A stretch of 64,000 bases of DNA, taken from NCBI RefSeq assembly GCF_014646655.1, contig NZ_BMNR01000002.1, forward strand, positions 213,942-277,941. The letters run 5' to 3'. Below are positions 17,009 through 24,963 of this stretch, piece by piece (position 1 is the stretch's first letter; each line of letters starts with the position of its first letter). Both the position numbers and the translations under genes were made by a program. Origin of the DNA: Yeosuana aromativorans. GTDB taxonomy: Bacteria; Bacteroidota; Bacteroidia; Flavobacteriales; Flavobacteriaceae. Below the pieces are notes generated by a model. That model had not been told where the DNA came from. It saw only the letters and a program-made list of their open reading frames with translations, and ran no database searches.

Positions 17009-17914
17009 ATGATAAAACGCACTCTTTTCTTTGGTAGTCCAGCCTATTTAAGTACTCGAAATGAGCAACTCGTAGTTAATTTTCCGGAGGAAGATAAAGG
17101 AGAAAAAACCATTGCTATTGAAGATTTGGGTTATGTGGTGTTGGAAGACCCCCAGATTACCATTACCAATGGCTTGTTGATGAAACTGGTGCAAAACAAA
17201 ACAGCGGTGATTACCTGCGATAGACAACATTTGCCCAACGGGTTTTTGCAACCACTGGTAGGGCATAGCGAACAGAGTGAACGCATACGCCATCAACTTA
17301 ATGCCAGTGTGCCTTTAAAAAAGCAATTGTGGCAACAAACAGTAACGGCCAAAATAGACAATCAGGCCACCCATTTTTTACAAAGAGGTAAAAATGCCTT
17401 GCGTTTAAAACGATATGCCAAAGACGTGAAAAGTGGCGATTTTAATAATGAAGAAGCTTTGGCAGCAGCGTATTATTTCCAGCATTTATTTAAAGAACAA
17501 GTACCAGAATTCAGTCGTAACCAAAAAGGTATACCACCTAACAACTTGTTAAATTACGGCTATGCCATTTTGCGTGCTGTTGCAGCCAGGGCATTGGTAA
17601 GCAGTGGGCTGTTGCCATCTGTTGGGATTTTCCATAGCAATAAATACAATGCCTTTTGTTTGGCCGATGATGTGATGGAACCTTACAGGCCTTTTGTAGA
17701 TGCCGTAGTGTATGATATGGTAGAAGATAACTTGGGATCTGTCGAAGAAATGACCACCAACCTAAAGTCTGTATTGTTGACCATTCCGGCAATGGATGTA
17801 TTATTGGATGATAAGCTAAGTCCGCTCATGAACGCAATGAGCCGCACAACAGCCAGTTTATATGACTGTTTTGAAGGAAGCAGGCGTAAAATTTTATACC
17901 CAGGCTTTCCATAA
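17009..17914 (+). CDS. cas1: CRISPR-associated integrase Cas1 (type II)
   Basis: The protein has 301 residues, as expected for type II Cas1. The metal-binding residues appear present: E149 (NNEEALAAAYYF), H209 (IFHSNKYNAF) and E224 (DDVMEPYRP). With Cas2 it forms the complex that inserts new spacers at the array. It lies 12 bases after cas9 and 13 bases before cas2, so the three genes form one operon. No csn2 or cas4 follows, which defines subtype II-C. Confidence 0.95.
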   Translation: MIKRTLFFGSPAYLSTRNEQLVVNFPEEDKGEKTIAIEDLGYVVLEDPQITITNGLLMKLVQNKTAVITCDRQHLPNGFLQPLVGHSEQSERIRHQLNASVPLKKQLWQQTVTAKIDNQATHFLQRGKNALRLKRYAKDVKSGDFNNEEALAAAYYFQHLFKEQVPEFSRNQKGIPPNNLLNYGYAILRAVAARALVSSGLLPSVGIFHSNKYNAFCLADDVMEPYRPFVDAVVYDMVEDNLGSVEEMTTNLKSVLLTIPAMDVLLDDKLSPLMNAMSRTTASLYDCFEGSRRKILYPGFP

Positions 17915-17927
17915 ATGGGAAGAAGAT

Positions 17928-18275
17928 ATGAACGAAAATCGTTTTTCTCGCTTAAACCAATACAGAAGTATGTGGATACTTGTGTTTTTTGATTTGCCAA
18001 CTGAAACCGCTACCGAAAGAAAAGTAGCTACAAAGTTTCGTAAAAACTTACTGGACGATGGCTTTGCCATGTTTCAGTTTAGTATCTATATGCGGTTTTG
18101 CGCCAGTAGGGAAAACACCGATGTGCATGTAAAGCGTACAAAAAGAACTTTGCCCAAAAAAGGGAAAATAGGTATTTTGCAGATTACAGATAGGCAATTT
18201 GGAATGATTGAACTTTTTCATGGACAAAAAGAGATAGATCCCGAAACACCAAGCCAACAATTGGAGCTTTTTTAG
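17928..18275 (+). CDS. cas2: CRISPR-associated protein Cas2
   Basis: The start was set at ATG 17928 (115 residues), because the upstream extension to 17862 lies inside cas1 and would be out of character for Cas2; the sequence GAAGA precedes this ATG. The ferredoxin-like fold starts with WILVFFDLPTET, the usual Cas2 beta-strand with conserved Asp, and ends with the acidic tail typical of type II Cas2. It is the structural partner of Cas1 in spacer acquisition. Confidence 0.93.
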   Translation: MNENRFSRLNQYRSMWILVFFDLPTETATERKVATKFRKNLLDDGFAMFQFSIYMRFCASRENTDVHVKRTKRTLPKKGKIGILQITDRQFGMIELFHGQKEIDPETPSQQLELF

Positions 18276-18281
18276 AATTTC

Positions 18282-18308
18282 GTGATGCTGAATTTATTTC
18301 AGCATCAC
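18282..18308 (+). terminator. Hairpin at the end of the cas operon
   Basis: A perfect 11-bp inverted repeat, GTGATGCTGAA (18282-18292) and TTCAGCATCAC (18298-18308), starts 6 bases after the cas2 stop. No strong T-run follows, so it may act as a terminator or an mRNA-stabilising end. Confidence 0.55.
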
Positions 18309-18394
18309 ATAAAGCAATTGCATTTAAAAAATCAAGGTAAGTAAATTAGAAAATCCAAAGGTTAATGGATTTAGTGCATTCTAACAGATTTTTT

Positions 18395-18433
18395 AAAAAA
18401 CAGGATACCAGTCTTTTACAACAAGTATCCTGT
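18395..18433 (-). terminator. Terminator of the CRISPR array transcript (crRNA strand)
   Basis: Read on the minus strand, ACAGGATAC (18433-18425) pairs with GTATCCTGT (18408-18400) around a 16-base loop and is followed by a T-run (18399-18395). The first stem half is built partly from the last bases of the terminal repeat. This places the end of crRNA transcription on the cas2 side and confirms that the array is read opposite to the cas genes. Confidence 0.7.
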
Positions 18434-21400
18434 GAATTCTCCATAAATTTAAAGAACTGAAAGCAATTCACAACCGTCAAGCCCTACCATTGTTTTAATA
18501 GCCGCCTGTGAATTCTCCATAAATTTAAAGAACTGAAAGCAATTCACAACTTGAACTCAACGTCCGCGTCTACGGTTACTCCTGTGAATTCTCCATAAAT
18601 TTAAAGAACTGAAAGCAATTCACAACAACAAATGCAGAAGGTGTTTCCCATGCTGACCTGTGAATTCTCCATAAATTTAAAGAACTGAAAGCAATTCACA
18701 ACTACAGTGGAAAGAGCAACATAAAAATGAAGCCTGTGAATTCTCCATAAATTTAAAGAACTGAAAGCAATTCACAACTTTTGCCGAATATGGCACACTT
18801 CAACCAAACCTGTGAATTCTCCATAAATTTAAAGAACTGAAAGCAATTCACAACATGATATCATATAGTTTAAAAATTCTATATCCTGTGAATTCTCCAT
18901 AAATTTAAAGAACTGAAAGCAATTCACAACTGCATAATCTTTCTACTTTACTACTTATTGCCTGTGAATTCTCCATAAATTTAAAGAACTGAAAGCAATT
19001 CACAACTTATGCCTAAAAGTGCTTATCAACAAGGTGCCTGTGAATTCTCCATAAATTTAAAGAACTGAAAGCAATTCACAACAAAATAGCATCCTTTAAA
19101 AAGTGTAGTTCCCCTGTGAATTCTCCATAAATTTAAAGAACTGAAAGCAATTCACAACAACAGGGCTATCATCTACATCACCAACAGACCTGTGAATTCT
19201 CCATAAATTTAAAGAACTGAAAGCAATTCACAACTATAGACCATGTAGGCCTTGGTCTGCTTTTCCTGTGAATTCTCCATAAATTTAAAGAACTGAAAGC
19301 AATTCACAACTAGTGATAGACGTTTGGTATTATGCCCACGCCTGTGAATTCTCCATAAATTTAAAGAACTGAAAGCAATTCACAACTATAGATGAGTTTT
19401 TAGAGAACTTGCCTTCCCTGTGAATTCTCCATAAATTTAAAGAACTGAAAGCAATTCACAACACCTTAGATGTGCTTAAACAGTCAAGGACTCCTGTGAA
19501 TTCTCCATAAATTTAAAGAACTGAAAGCAATTCACAACAATTAAAATATTGACACCTTTTGAAACACCCTGTGAATTCTCCATAAATTTAAAGAACTGAA
19601 AGCAATTCACAACAGTATTAAGTTCAGGCAATACATCACCATCCCTGTGAATTCTCCATAAATTTAAAGAACTGAAAGCAATTCACAACTTGTGCCTTAA
19701 CGATCTCCTCTACTTTTTTCCTGTGAATTCTCCATAAATTTAAAGAACTGAAAGCAATTCACAACAACTTGGTATCAACTATGTCTGATACTTCTCCTGT
19801 GAATTCTCCATAAATTTAAAGAACTGAAAGCAATTCACAACTGATAAAATACAGAGCCTTACGGCTGATGACCTGTGAATTCTCCATAAATTTAAAGAAC
19901 TGAAAGCAATTCACAACAATCGTTTCCATATATAGATACCAGCACTTCCTGTGAATTCTCCATAAATTTAAAGAACTGAAAGCAATTCACAACTGTTCCT
20001 CAAAAATCAAGGCTTCTAGCAAACCTGTGAATTCTCCATAAATTTAAAGAACTGAAAGCAATTCACAACCTGCTGATGGACTTGTAAAGTCAGCCGCAGC
20101 CTGTGAATTCTCCATAAATTTAAAGAACTGAAAGCAATTCACAACCTGTGGCATTGTGCCTTTCTTGTGATTTCGCCTGTGAATTCTCCATAAATTTAAA
20201 GAACTGAAAGCAATTCACAACAGGCTTGGCAATTTGCCTTTTTTACAATCTCCTGTGAATTCTCCATAAATTTAAAGAACTGAAAGCAATTCACAACATG
20301 AATTTAAAGCATTGACCACTTCTTTCACTTGTGAATTCTCCATAAATTTAAAGAACTGAAAGCAATTCACAACCTAGCTTACTTTTTTCTGATTCAAGCA
20401 TATCCTGTGAATTCTCCATAAATTTAAAGAACTGAAAGCAATTCACAACATGTGCAACTTTCCAAACGTGGTAAATCAACCTGTGAATTCTCCATAAATT
20501 TAAAGAACTGAAAGCAATTCACAACTAGGGTTTTATTATCAAAAATACCTTTACCCTGTGAATTCTCCATAAATTTAAAGAACTGAAAGCAATTCACAAC
20601 AAATTGAGGTACCCTATAGCATTGGACGGATACCTGTGAATTCTCCATAAATTTAAAGAACTGAAAGCAATTCACAACTAAGTATAAAAATATCAAAACT
20701 ACCATTAACCTGTGAATTCTCCATAAATTTAAAGAACTGAAAGCAATTCACAACTAAACATGACCAAATCACCATCTTTATTTACCTGTGAATTCTCCAT
20801 AAATTTAAAGAACTGAAAGCAATTCACAACTGATTTGTTACGATTTGATTCCTGTGAATTCTCCATAAATTTAAAGAACTGAAAGCAATTCACAACATTC
20901 CATTCGTCACTCAAAAAAGGGTCATACCTGTGAATTCTCCATAAATTTAAAGAACTGAAAGCAATTCACAACAATGGACTGGAGTGTCTTACCAAGGCCT
21001 TGCCTGTGAATTCTCCATAAATTTAAAGAACTGAAAGCAATTCACAACGGGGTCTGGTCATTTTGGTACATGGGCAAACCTGTGAATTCTCCATAAATTT
21101 AAAGAACTGAAAGCAATTCACAACTTATTTGATCAATTAAGGATCTTGATTTTCCCTGTGAATTCTCCATAAATTTAAAGAACTGAAAGCAATTCACAAC
21201 TACAGCCACAAAGCTTAAAAGCAACGCCTCCTGTGAATTCTCCATAAATTTAAAGAACTGAAAGCAATTCACAACCTGGTGTAATCGTCATTAAAAACAT
21301 GTGGCCCTGTGAATTCTCCATAAATTTAAAGAACTGAAAGCAATTCACAACTATCTTAATTATTTAATGTAAACTTCAAGACCTGTGAATTCTCCATAAA

Positions 21401-21795
21401 TTTAAAGAACTGAAAGCAATTCACAACACCAATAAATTTGTAACAGCCACTGATGTCCTGTGAATTCTCCATAAATTTAAAGAACTGAAAGCAATTCACA
21501 ACGCGTTTGGTCTTTAATATTGGTTTATATTCCCTGTGAATTCTCCATAAATTTAAAGAACTGAAAGCAATTCACAACTAAGCCCTCTACGTCTATCTTC
21601 ACCGTTAACCTGTGAATTCTCCATAAATTTAAAGAACTGAAAGCAATTCACAACAAAAAAGCCGTTCAAGAGTTCATTGATTTACCTGTGAATTCTCCAT
21701 AAATTTAAAGAACTGAAAGCAATTCACAACATACTGTTAATACTTTGTATGTACATTTGTCCTGTGAATTCTCCATAAATTTAAAGAACTGAAAG
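18429..21795 (-). CRISPR. Type II-C CRISPR array, 45 repeats and 44 spacers
   Basis: A 46-bp repeat recurs with a 76-bp period. On the crRNA (minus) strand it begins GTTGTGAATTGC and ends GAATTCACAGG. Forty-four repeats are full length; the last one on the right (21761-21795) keeps only 35 bases and lacks the GTTGTG end. One repeat has a base change (20329, C to T on the plus strand). Of the 44 spacers, 38 are 30 bases, four are 29, one is 32 (20601-20632) and one only 20 (20831-20850). Each full repeat contains TTG at repeat positions 2-4 and TAAATTTA at 24-31 (19-base spacing), a near-consensus promoter that would start transcription near the repeat end, as described for other II-C systems. 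The orientation is supported by the anti-repeat of the tracrRNA and the terminator at 18395-18433. Confidence 0.98.
21761..21795 (-). repeat. Truncated terminal CRISPR repeat
   Basis: The last repeat matches the consensus up to GAACTGAAAG and then changes to TATAAAAAAG. It lacks 11 bases, including the TTG of the repeat promoter. Only 34 bases separate it from the integrase stop codon. Confidence 0.85.
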
Positions 21796-21829
21796 TATAA
21801 AAAAGTAAATTTCAACCTTCACCGCCTTA

Positions 21830-23041
21830 TTAAAAGTTAATTACCCTATCTAAAGCATCATCCGTATCTTTTTTCATAAAACTAGACTGATAGGCAATCG
21901 TAGTTGTAATAGATGAATGGCGATATAACTTTTGCAACATTTGAATTGGAATTTTATCTCCAGAAATATTTCCAAAACTATGTCGCGCTATGTGCATACT
22001 TAACTTCTTATCAATTTTCAATTTTTTAGCCACCAATTCTAACCTTCTATTAAGAGTTCTTGTTACTGTCTTTATCCTAGTTAATAACTCCTTAGAATCA
22101 TTGAAGTTCGTTCCTCTTAAATATGAAAAAATTAAGTCATTATTGGCAAGACTAGGCCCATCATTATAAAGTTTTAGTAAAGTCTCGGCCTTTTCGGGCA
22201 CTTTTAAAGAGACTACTTTTTGATTTTTATTCATCCTATACAATAGCCTACCGTCATTAAAGTCAGACTTTTTTAATTGTAAAACATCACTTACCCTTAT
22301 CCCTGCAAAATAAAAACTAATCAGCCAAACATTAACGGCATTCTGCTGTGCAACAGTTAAATCTTTAGCGTTTTCTAGCATTTTTACCTCTTCTATGGAT
22401 AAACCTACTTTGTCTGATTCTGGAATTCGAATTTGAATCTTTCCTTTTCCAAATGGATAATTATTATGCTCTGCCAAACCTTCAGAAATAGCAAGATTAT
22501 AGATTTTACGAATTAATATCATGTAGTTTACAGCTGTCCTTGGTTTTCTTTTCTCTTGATTAAGAATATAACCTTCAAAATTTTTTAATAGGAAAATTGT
22601 TATTTCCTTAAAGTGTAGCTTATCCTTACCAACAAAATTTTTAAACTTAGCAATCCTCCCCTTCTGCGTTAGGTACTGCGAGTGTTTTTCAGCACTCTTT
22701 AAATTTTCAAGATGTAAATCTGCTAAACTAAAAAAATCAATTTTATTCTTTCCTTTAACACTTTCACTTACCTGAGATGCTGAAATAAAATCTTCACTGA
22801 TTTCTGCATCCAATAACTTATCATTTGCCTCAGCAAGTTTTTTCAATATCAAACGATTTATTCTTGAAGCATTAGGATGAGACTTCTTAACCTTCTTATT
22901 TTGGTCATCCCAAAATTTTTGAGCAATATATTGACCCGTAGAAATAAATGAAGTTTTTCTGTCCTTAGTTATCCGAATTGTAATGGGGTATAAATTTTGA
23001 GAATTCCCTTTTTTCCTTAAAACTGTCTGAACTGTTGCCAT
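21830..23041 (-). CDS. Tyrosine recombinase / phage-type integrase
   Basis: The start was set at ATG 23041 (403 residues, MATVQTVLRKKG), the normal N-terminus of Bacteroidota phage-type integrases; the extension to 23086 would run through short direct repeats. An arm-binding N-terminal domain, a SAM-like core-binding domain (~100-200) and the catalytic domain are present, with R (FAGIRVSDVLQL), HIARH and RHSSITTTIAY supplying the Arg, His-x-x-Arg, His and Tyr residues. It should integrate and excise an element at the neighbouring tRNA-Met fragment. Its 3' end abuts the CRISPR array. Confidence 0.93.
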   Translation of the reverse strand: MATVQTVLRKKGNSQNLYPITIRITKDRKTSFISTGQYIAQKFWDDQNKKVKKSHPNASRINRLILKKLAEANDKLLDAEISEDFISASQVSESVKGKNKIDFFSLADLHLENLKSAEKHSQYLTQKGRIAKFKNFVGKDKLHFKEITIFLLKNFEGYILNQEKRKPRTAVNYMILIRKIYNLAISEGLAEHNNYPFGKGKIQIRIPESDKVGLSIEEVKMLENAKDLTVAQQNAVNVWLISFYFAGIRVSDVLQLKKSDFNDGRLLYRMNKNQKVVSLKVPEKAETLLKLYNDGPSLANNDLIFSYLRGTNFNDSKELLTRIKTVTRTLNRRLELVAKKLKIDKKLSMHIARHSFGNISGDKIPIQMLQKLYRHSSITTTIAYQSSFMKKDTDDALDRVINF

Positions 23042-23076
23042 ACTTTTTGTATTATTTCTAAATATACAAAAAAGTG

Positions 23077-23140
23077 GGTACAACATAGGTACAACATTTA
23101 TTGATTTTAATCGATATTAATTGATTTTAATCGATATTTA
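23077..23140. repeat. Direct repeats between integrase and att core (candidate integrase-binding sites)
   Basis: Two copies of GGTACAACAT (23077-23086 and 23088-23097) are followed by two tandem copies of a 20-base unit starting TTGATTTTAATCGATATT (23101-23120 and 23121-23140, 19 of 20 identical). Short direct repeats in this position are typical arm-type binding sites of integrative elements. Confidence 0.5.
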
Positions 23141-23203
23141 AAAACTCATAACTAATTCATTTTCAATTGTTTTGTGTTGTTTTGATGTTCAATTGTAGAT
23201 TTT

Positions 23204-23243
23204 CATAACCCGGAGGTCGCGGGATCGTGCCCCGCTCTCGCTA
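23204..23243 (+). other. 3' half of a tRNA-Met gene (attachment-site core)
   Basis: The sequence runs from a CAT anticodon (23204-23206) through AACCCGG, the variable loop, a T-stem GCGGG/CCCGC, the acceptor strand TCTCGCT and a discriminator A. The three C after the anticodon loop are typical of initiator-type tRNA-Met. The upstream bases do not form the 5' half, and the T-loop (ATCGTGC) deviates from TTCRANY, so it is not a working tRNA. The fragment fits an att site left after integration into a tRNA 3' end. Confidence 0.7.
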
Positions 23244-23268
23244 CAAAACATAAAGTATTTAAAAACAG

Positions 23269-23296
23269 CGGTTTGGTTTTCTCTAAACCGTTTTTT
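23269..23296 (+). terminator. Terminator following the tRNA-Met fragment
   Basis: CGGTTT (23269-23274) pairs with AAACCG (23285-23290), followed by six T (23291-23296). It probably was the terminator of the original tRNA gene and marks host DNA. Confidence 0.7.
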
Positions 23297-23312
23297 ATAA
23301 ATCAAAGCCAAA

Positions 23313-23334
23313 ATCAAGCCTCTTTCGGCTTGAT
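23313..23334 (-). terminator. Terminator of the lipoprotein gene
   Basis: ATCAAGCC (23313-23320) pairs with GGCTTGAT (23327-23334). On the minus strand the stem is followed by TTTTGG, downstream of the lipoprotein stop at 23376. Confidence 0.55.
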
Positions 23335-23375
23335 ATAATTTTCATTTTATTATAAATCTTAATAAAGCAACATTT

Positions 23376-24095
23376 TTATTTTCTCATTTCTTTTACAAGT
23401 TTAATAGTAGCACTTTTAATAAAATCTTCAAGAACATCTTTTTCAACACCTTCATAAGGTTTTGTGCCATTCTTTTTGAAGAGTTTTAATTCTTTCTTAA
23501 TGTCCTTGTAAGATTTAGAAATCACACAACCATCTACACATGGGGTATAATTAAACCTATAAACCCCTGCAAATTCATTTGAATTAATTAAAACTAATTT
23601 AAACTCTACAGATGCCCCGTATTTCTTTCTGTTACCATATTTCTCAACCTTTTCATTATTATTTTTATCATAATATTTATTAGTTTGATATAATACCTGA
23701 GAATCTAATTTTGTTAACTCAATAATCAGATCTGTATCAGATTTTTCTTTTAATTTTTGATAATTAATATTATTTCCATCATTAGCGATTATTTGATTAA
23801 AAAGTTGTCTATCTTTAACAATAAATCCACTTGCAAGCAATTGGTTTTCTATAGCATTATATAAATAATCAAAGTTTTCAGATTGAAGGTCTTTTTTATC
23901 AGTTTCTGTTACTGAGTAACTTGTTTGGGGTATTCTTAAAACAACTTTTGGGCTTTTATTGTTATTTAAAAATTGTTTTAAAGATTCTGTTTTTACTATA
24001 TCATCTGGTTTTTGATAAAATTTTAGTGTTTTAGTTGATGAACAACTGAAATTAAAAGCAGCAAAAATGTATGGTATAAAAATTGATCGTTTCAT
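23376..24095 (-). CDS. Hypothetical lipoprotein
   Basis: The start was set at ATG 24095 (239 residues), because it gives a clean lipoprotein signal with Cys18 (MKRSIFIPYIFAAF, then NFSCSS). The mature part has a mixed alpha/beta pattern with a segment resembling the assembly-lipoprotein type fold (IENQLLASGFIVKDRQLFNQI, then SDTDLIIELTKLD). This alternation is seen in CsgG/LpoB-like periplasmic proteins, but I cannot assign the family. It is probably anchored in the outer membrane, facing the periplasm. Confidence 0.65.
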   Translation of the reverse strand: MKRSIFIPYIFAAFNFSCSSTKTLKFYQKPDDIVKTESLKQFLNNNKSPKVVLRIPQTSYSVTETDKKDLQSENFDYLYNAIENQLLASGFIVKDRQLFNQIIANDGNNINYQKLKEKSDTDLIIELTKLDSQVLYQTNKYYDKNNNEKVEKYGNRKKYGASVEFKLVLINSNEFAGVYRFNYTPCVDGCVISKSYKDIKKELKLFKKNGTKPYEGVEKDVLEDFIKSATIKLVKEMRK

Positions 24096-24170
24096 GGGTC
24101 TTAAATTTAAATTACAAACAAACATACTTTTAAATTAAAAAGTACCCTTACGGCTTATCGTAAAGCAAAA

Positions 24171-24197
24171 AACTCTGCACCAGAACGATGCAGAGTT
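24171..24197 (-). terminator. Terminator of the response-regulator operon
   Basis: AACTCTGCA (24171-24179) pairs with TGCAGAGTT (24189-24197). On the minus strand the stem is followed by a T-run, about 100 bases after the regulator stop codon. Confidence 0.75.
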
Positions 24198-24295
24198 CAG
24201 AATAAATCTCCCTAAGATTTAACTAATTAATAGCTTAACAAGATTACAAGAAGTTTGTGAAAAATTTTTACTGTTTTCCGTAAAGTGGACAAACT

Positions 24296-24961
24296 TTAAA
24301 TAAGCCCTAAATCTTTAGCTGTTGCAACCAAATGAATAGCATTATTGGCCTTAAAATCTATACGTAGTTTATTTAGCCTCTTTTCAATGGAGCTCAAACT
24401 ACTGGGCTTAATATTGTTTTTTGAAAAATACAGGCTAATATCGTCCTGGGAAAGTCCTTTTGACAGTTGTTCAAGCAATAGAATATCATAATCATTGATT
24501 TCTAAATCATTTGTTGGATTTAGTGCATGAGAAACTTCTGGAGATAAATACGGTATGTTTTCAAACACACTGGAAATAGCATTGGTCAGTTCAACAAGAC
24601 CTCTTCTGGTCTTGCACACATATCCGTTTATTCCATAACTTGTAATTAATGATCGAACCTTTTGTATCCTGTCCTCAATGGAATAAGCTATTATCTTCAT
24701 TTCAGGGAATTCATTTCTAATGGTTCTAATGAGCTCCTCGCCTGATCTAATCTTTTGTTCTCTCCAATCTCTCTTAAAGGAAAGATCAGTTATCAACAAT
24801 TCATATGGCACTCCATCCAACTCTGCTTTTTTAATTTTAAGGTAAGCATCATCACAATATTGCACCTGATGGATTTCTTTAATACCCAATTCACAAAGAG
24901 CGGCATGGATACCTTTGTTGATATCCTGCATATCTTCAGCTATTAAGGTTTTTGTAAACAT
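24296..24961 (-). CDS. NarL/LuxR-family response regulator
   Basis: The protein has 221 residues: receiver domain with D59 (LLITDLSF) and a LuxR-type helix-turn-helix at ~150-215 (LLLEQLSKGLSQDDISLYFS, then IEKRLNKLRIDF). The receiver carries an unusual insertion (KRDWREQKIRSGEE) after the phospho-acceptor Asp, which is common in the Bacteroidota version paired with TPR kinases. The start lies 2 bases after the kinase stop. It probably regulates the small lipopeptide gene upstream and perhaps genes nearby. Confidence 0.85.
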   Translation of the reverse strand: MFTKTLIAEDMQDINKGIHAALCELGIKEIHQVQYCDDAYLKIKKAELDGVPYELLITDLSFKRDWREQKIRSGEELIRTIRNEFPEMKIIAYSIEDRIQKVRSLITSYGINGYVCKTRRGLVELTNAISSVFENIPYLSPEVSHALNPTNDLEINDYDILLLEQLSKGLSQDDISLYFSKNNIKPSSLSSIEKRLNKLRIDFKANNAIHLVATAKDLGLI

Positions 24962-24963
24962 GA

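Larger units (their letters stand above)
1..23243. mobile_element. Putative integrative mobilisable element carrying CRISPR-Cas9 (right part)
   Basis: The region has a mobilisation module at its left (MobC-like protein, relaxase) and, at its right end, a tyrosine recombinase next to short direct repeats and the 3' half of a tRNA-Met gene. Integration into a tRNA 3' end leaves such a fragment at the far end of the element, with the integrase beside it, and the fragment's orientation here places the element to its left. Accessory cargo fills the space between. The left end and the reconstituted tRNA are not in the window, so the true extent is unknown. It is also possible that the mob genes and the integrase belong to two different elements. 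Membership of the genes between 1.8 and 12 kb is inference. Confidence 0.5.

Noticed and set aside
17862-17927. N-terminal extension of Cas2
   Set aside because: It overlaps the cas1 reading frame and is not a Cas2 feature; the ATG at 17928 with GAAGA upstream gives a normal protein.
20424-20914. Two open frames on the minus strand with repeated VVNCFQFFKFMENSQ peptides
   Set aside because: They are translations of the CRISPR repeats and spacers, not genes.
21796-21829. A CRISPR leader between array and integrase
   Set aside because: 34 bases are too short, and no promoter of the consensus type with correct spacing is seen.
23204-23243. A working tRNA-Met gene
   Set aside because: The 5' half (acceptor, D-arm and 5' anticodon stem) is missing, and the T-loop deviates from consensus.
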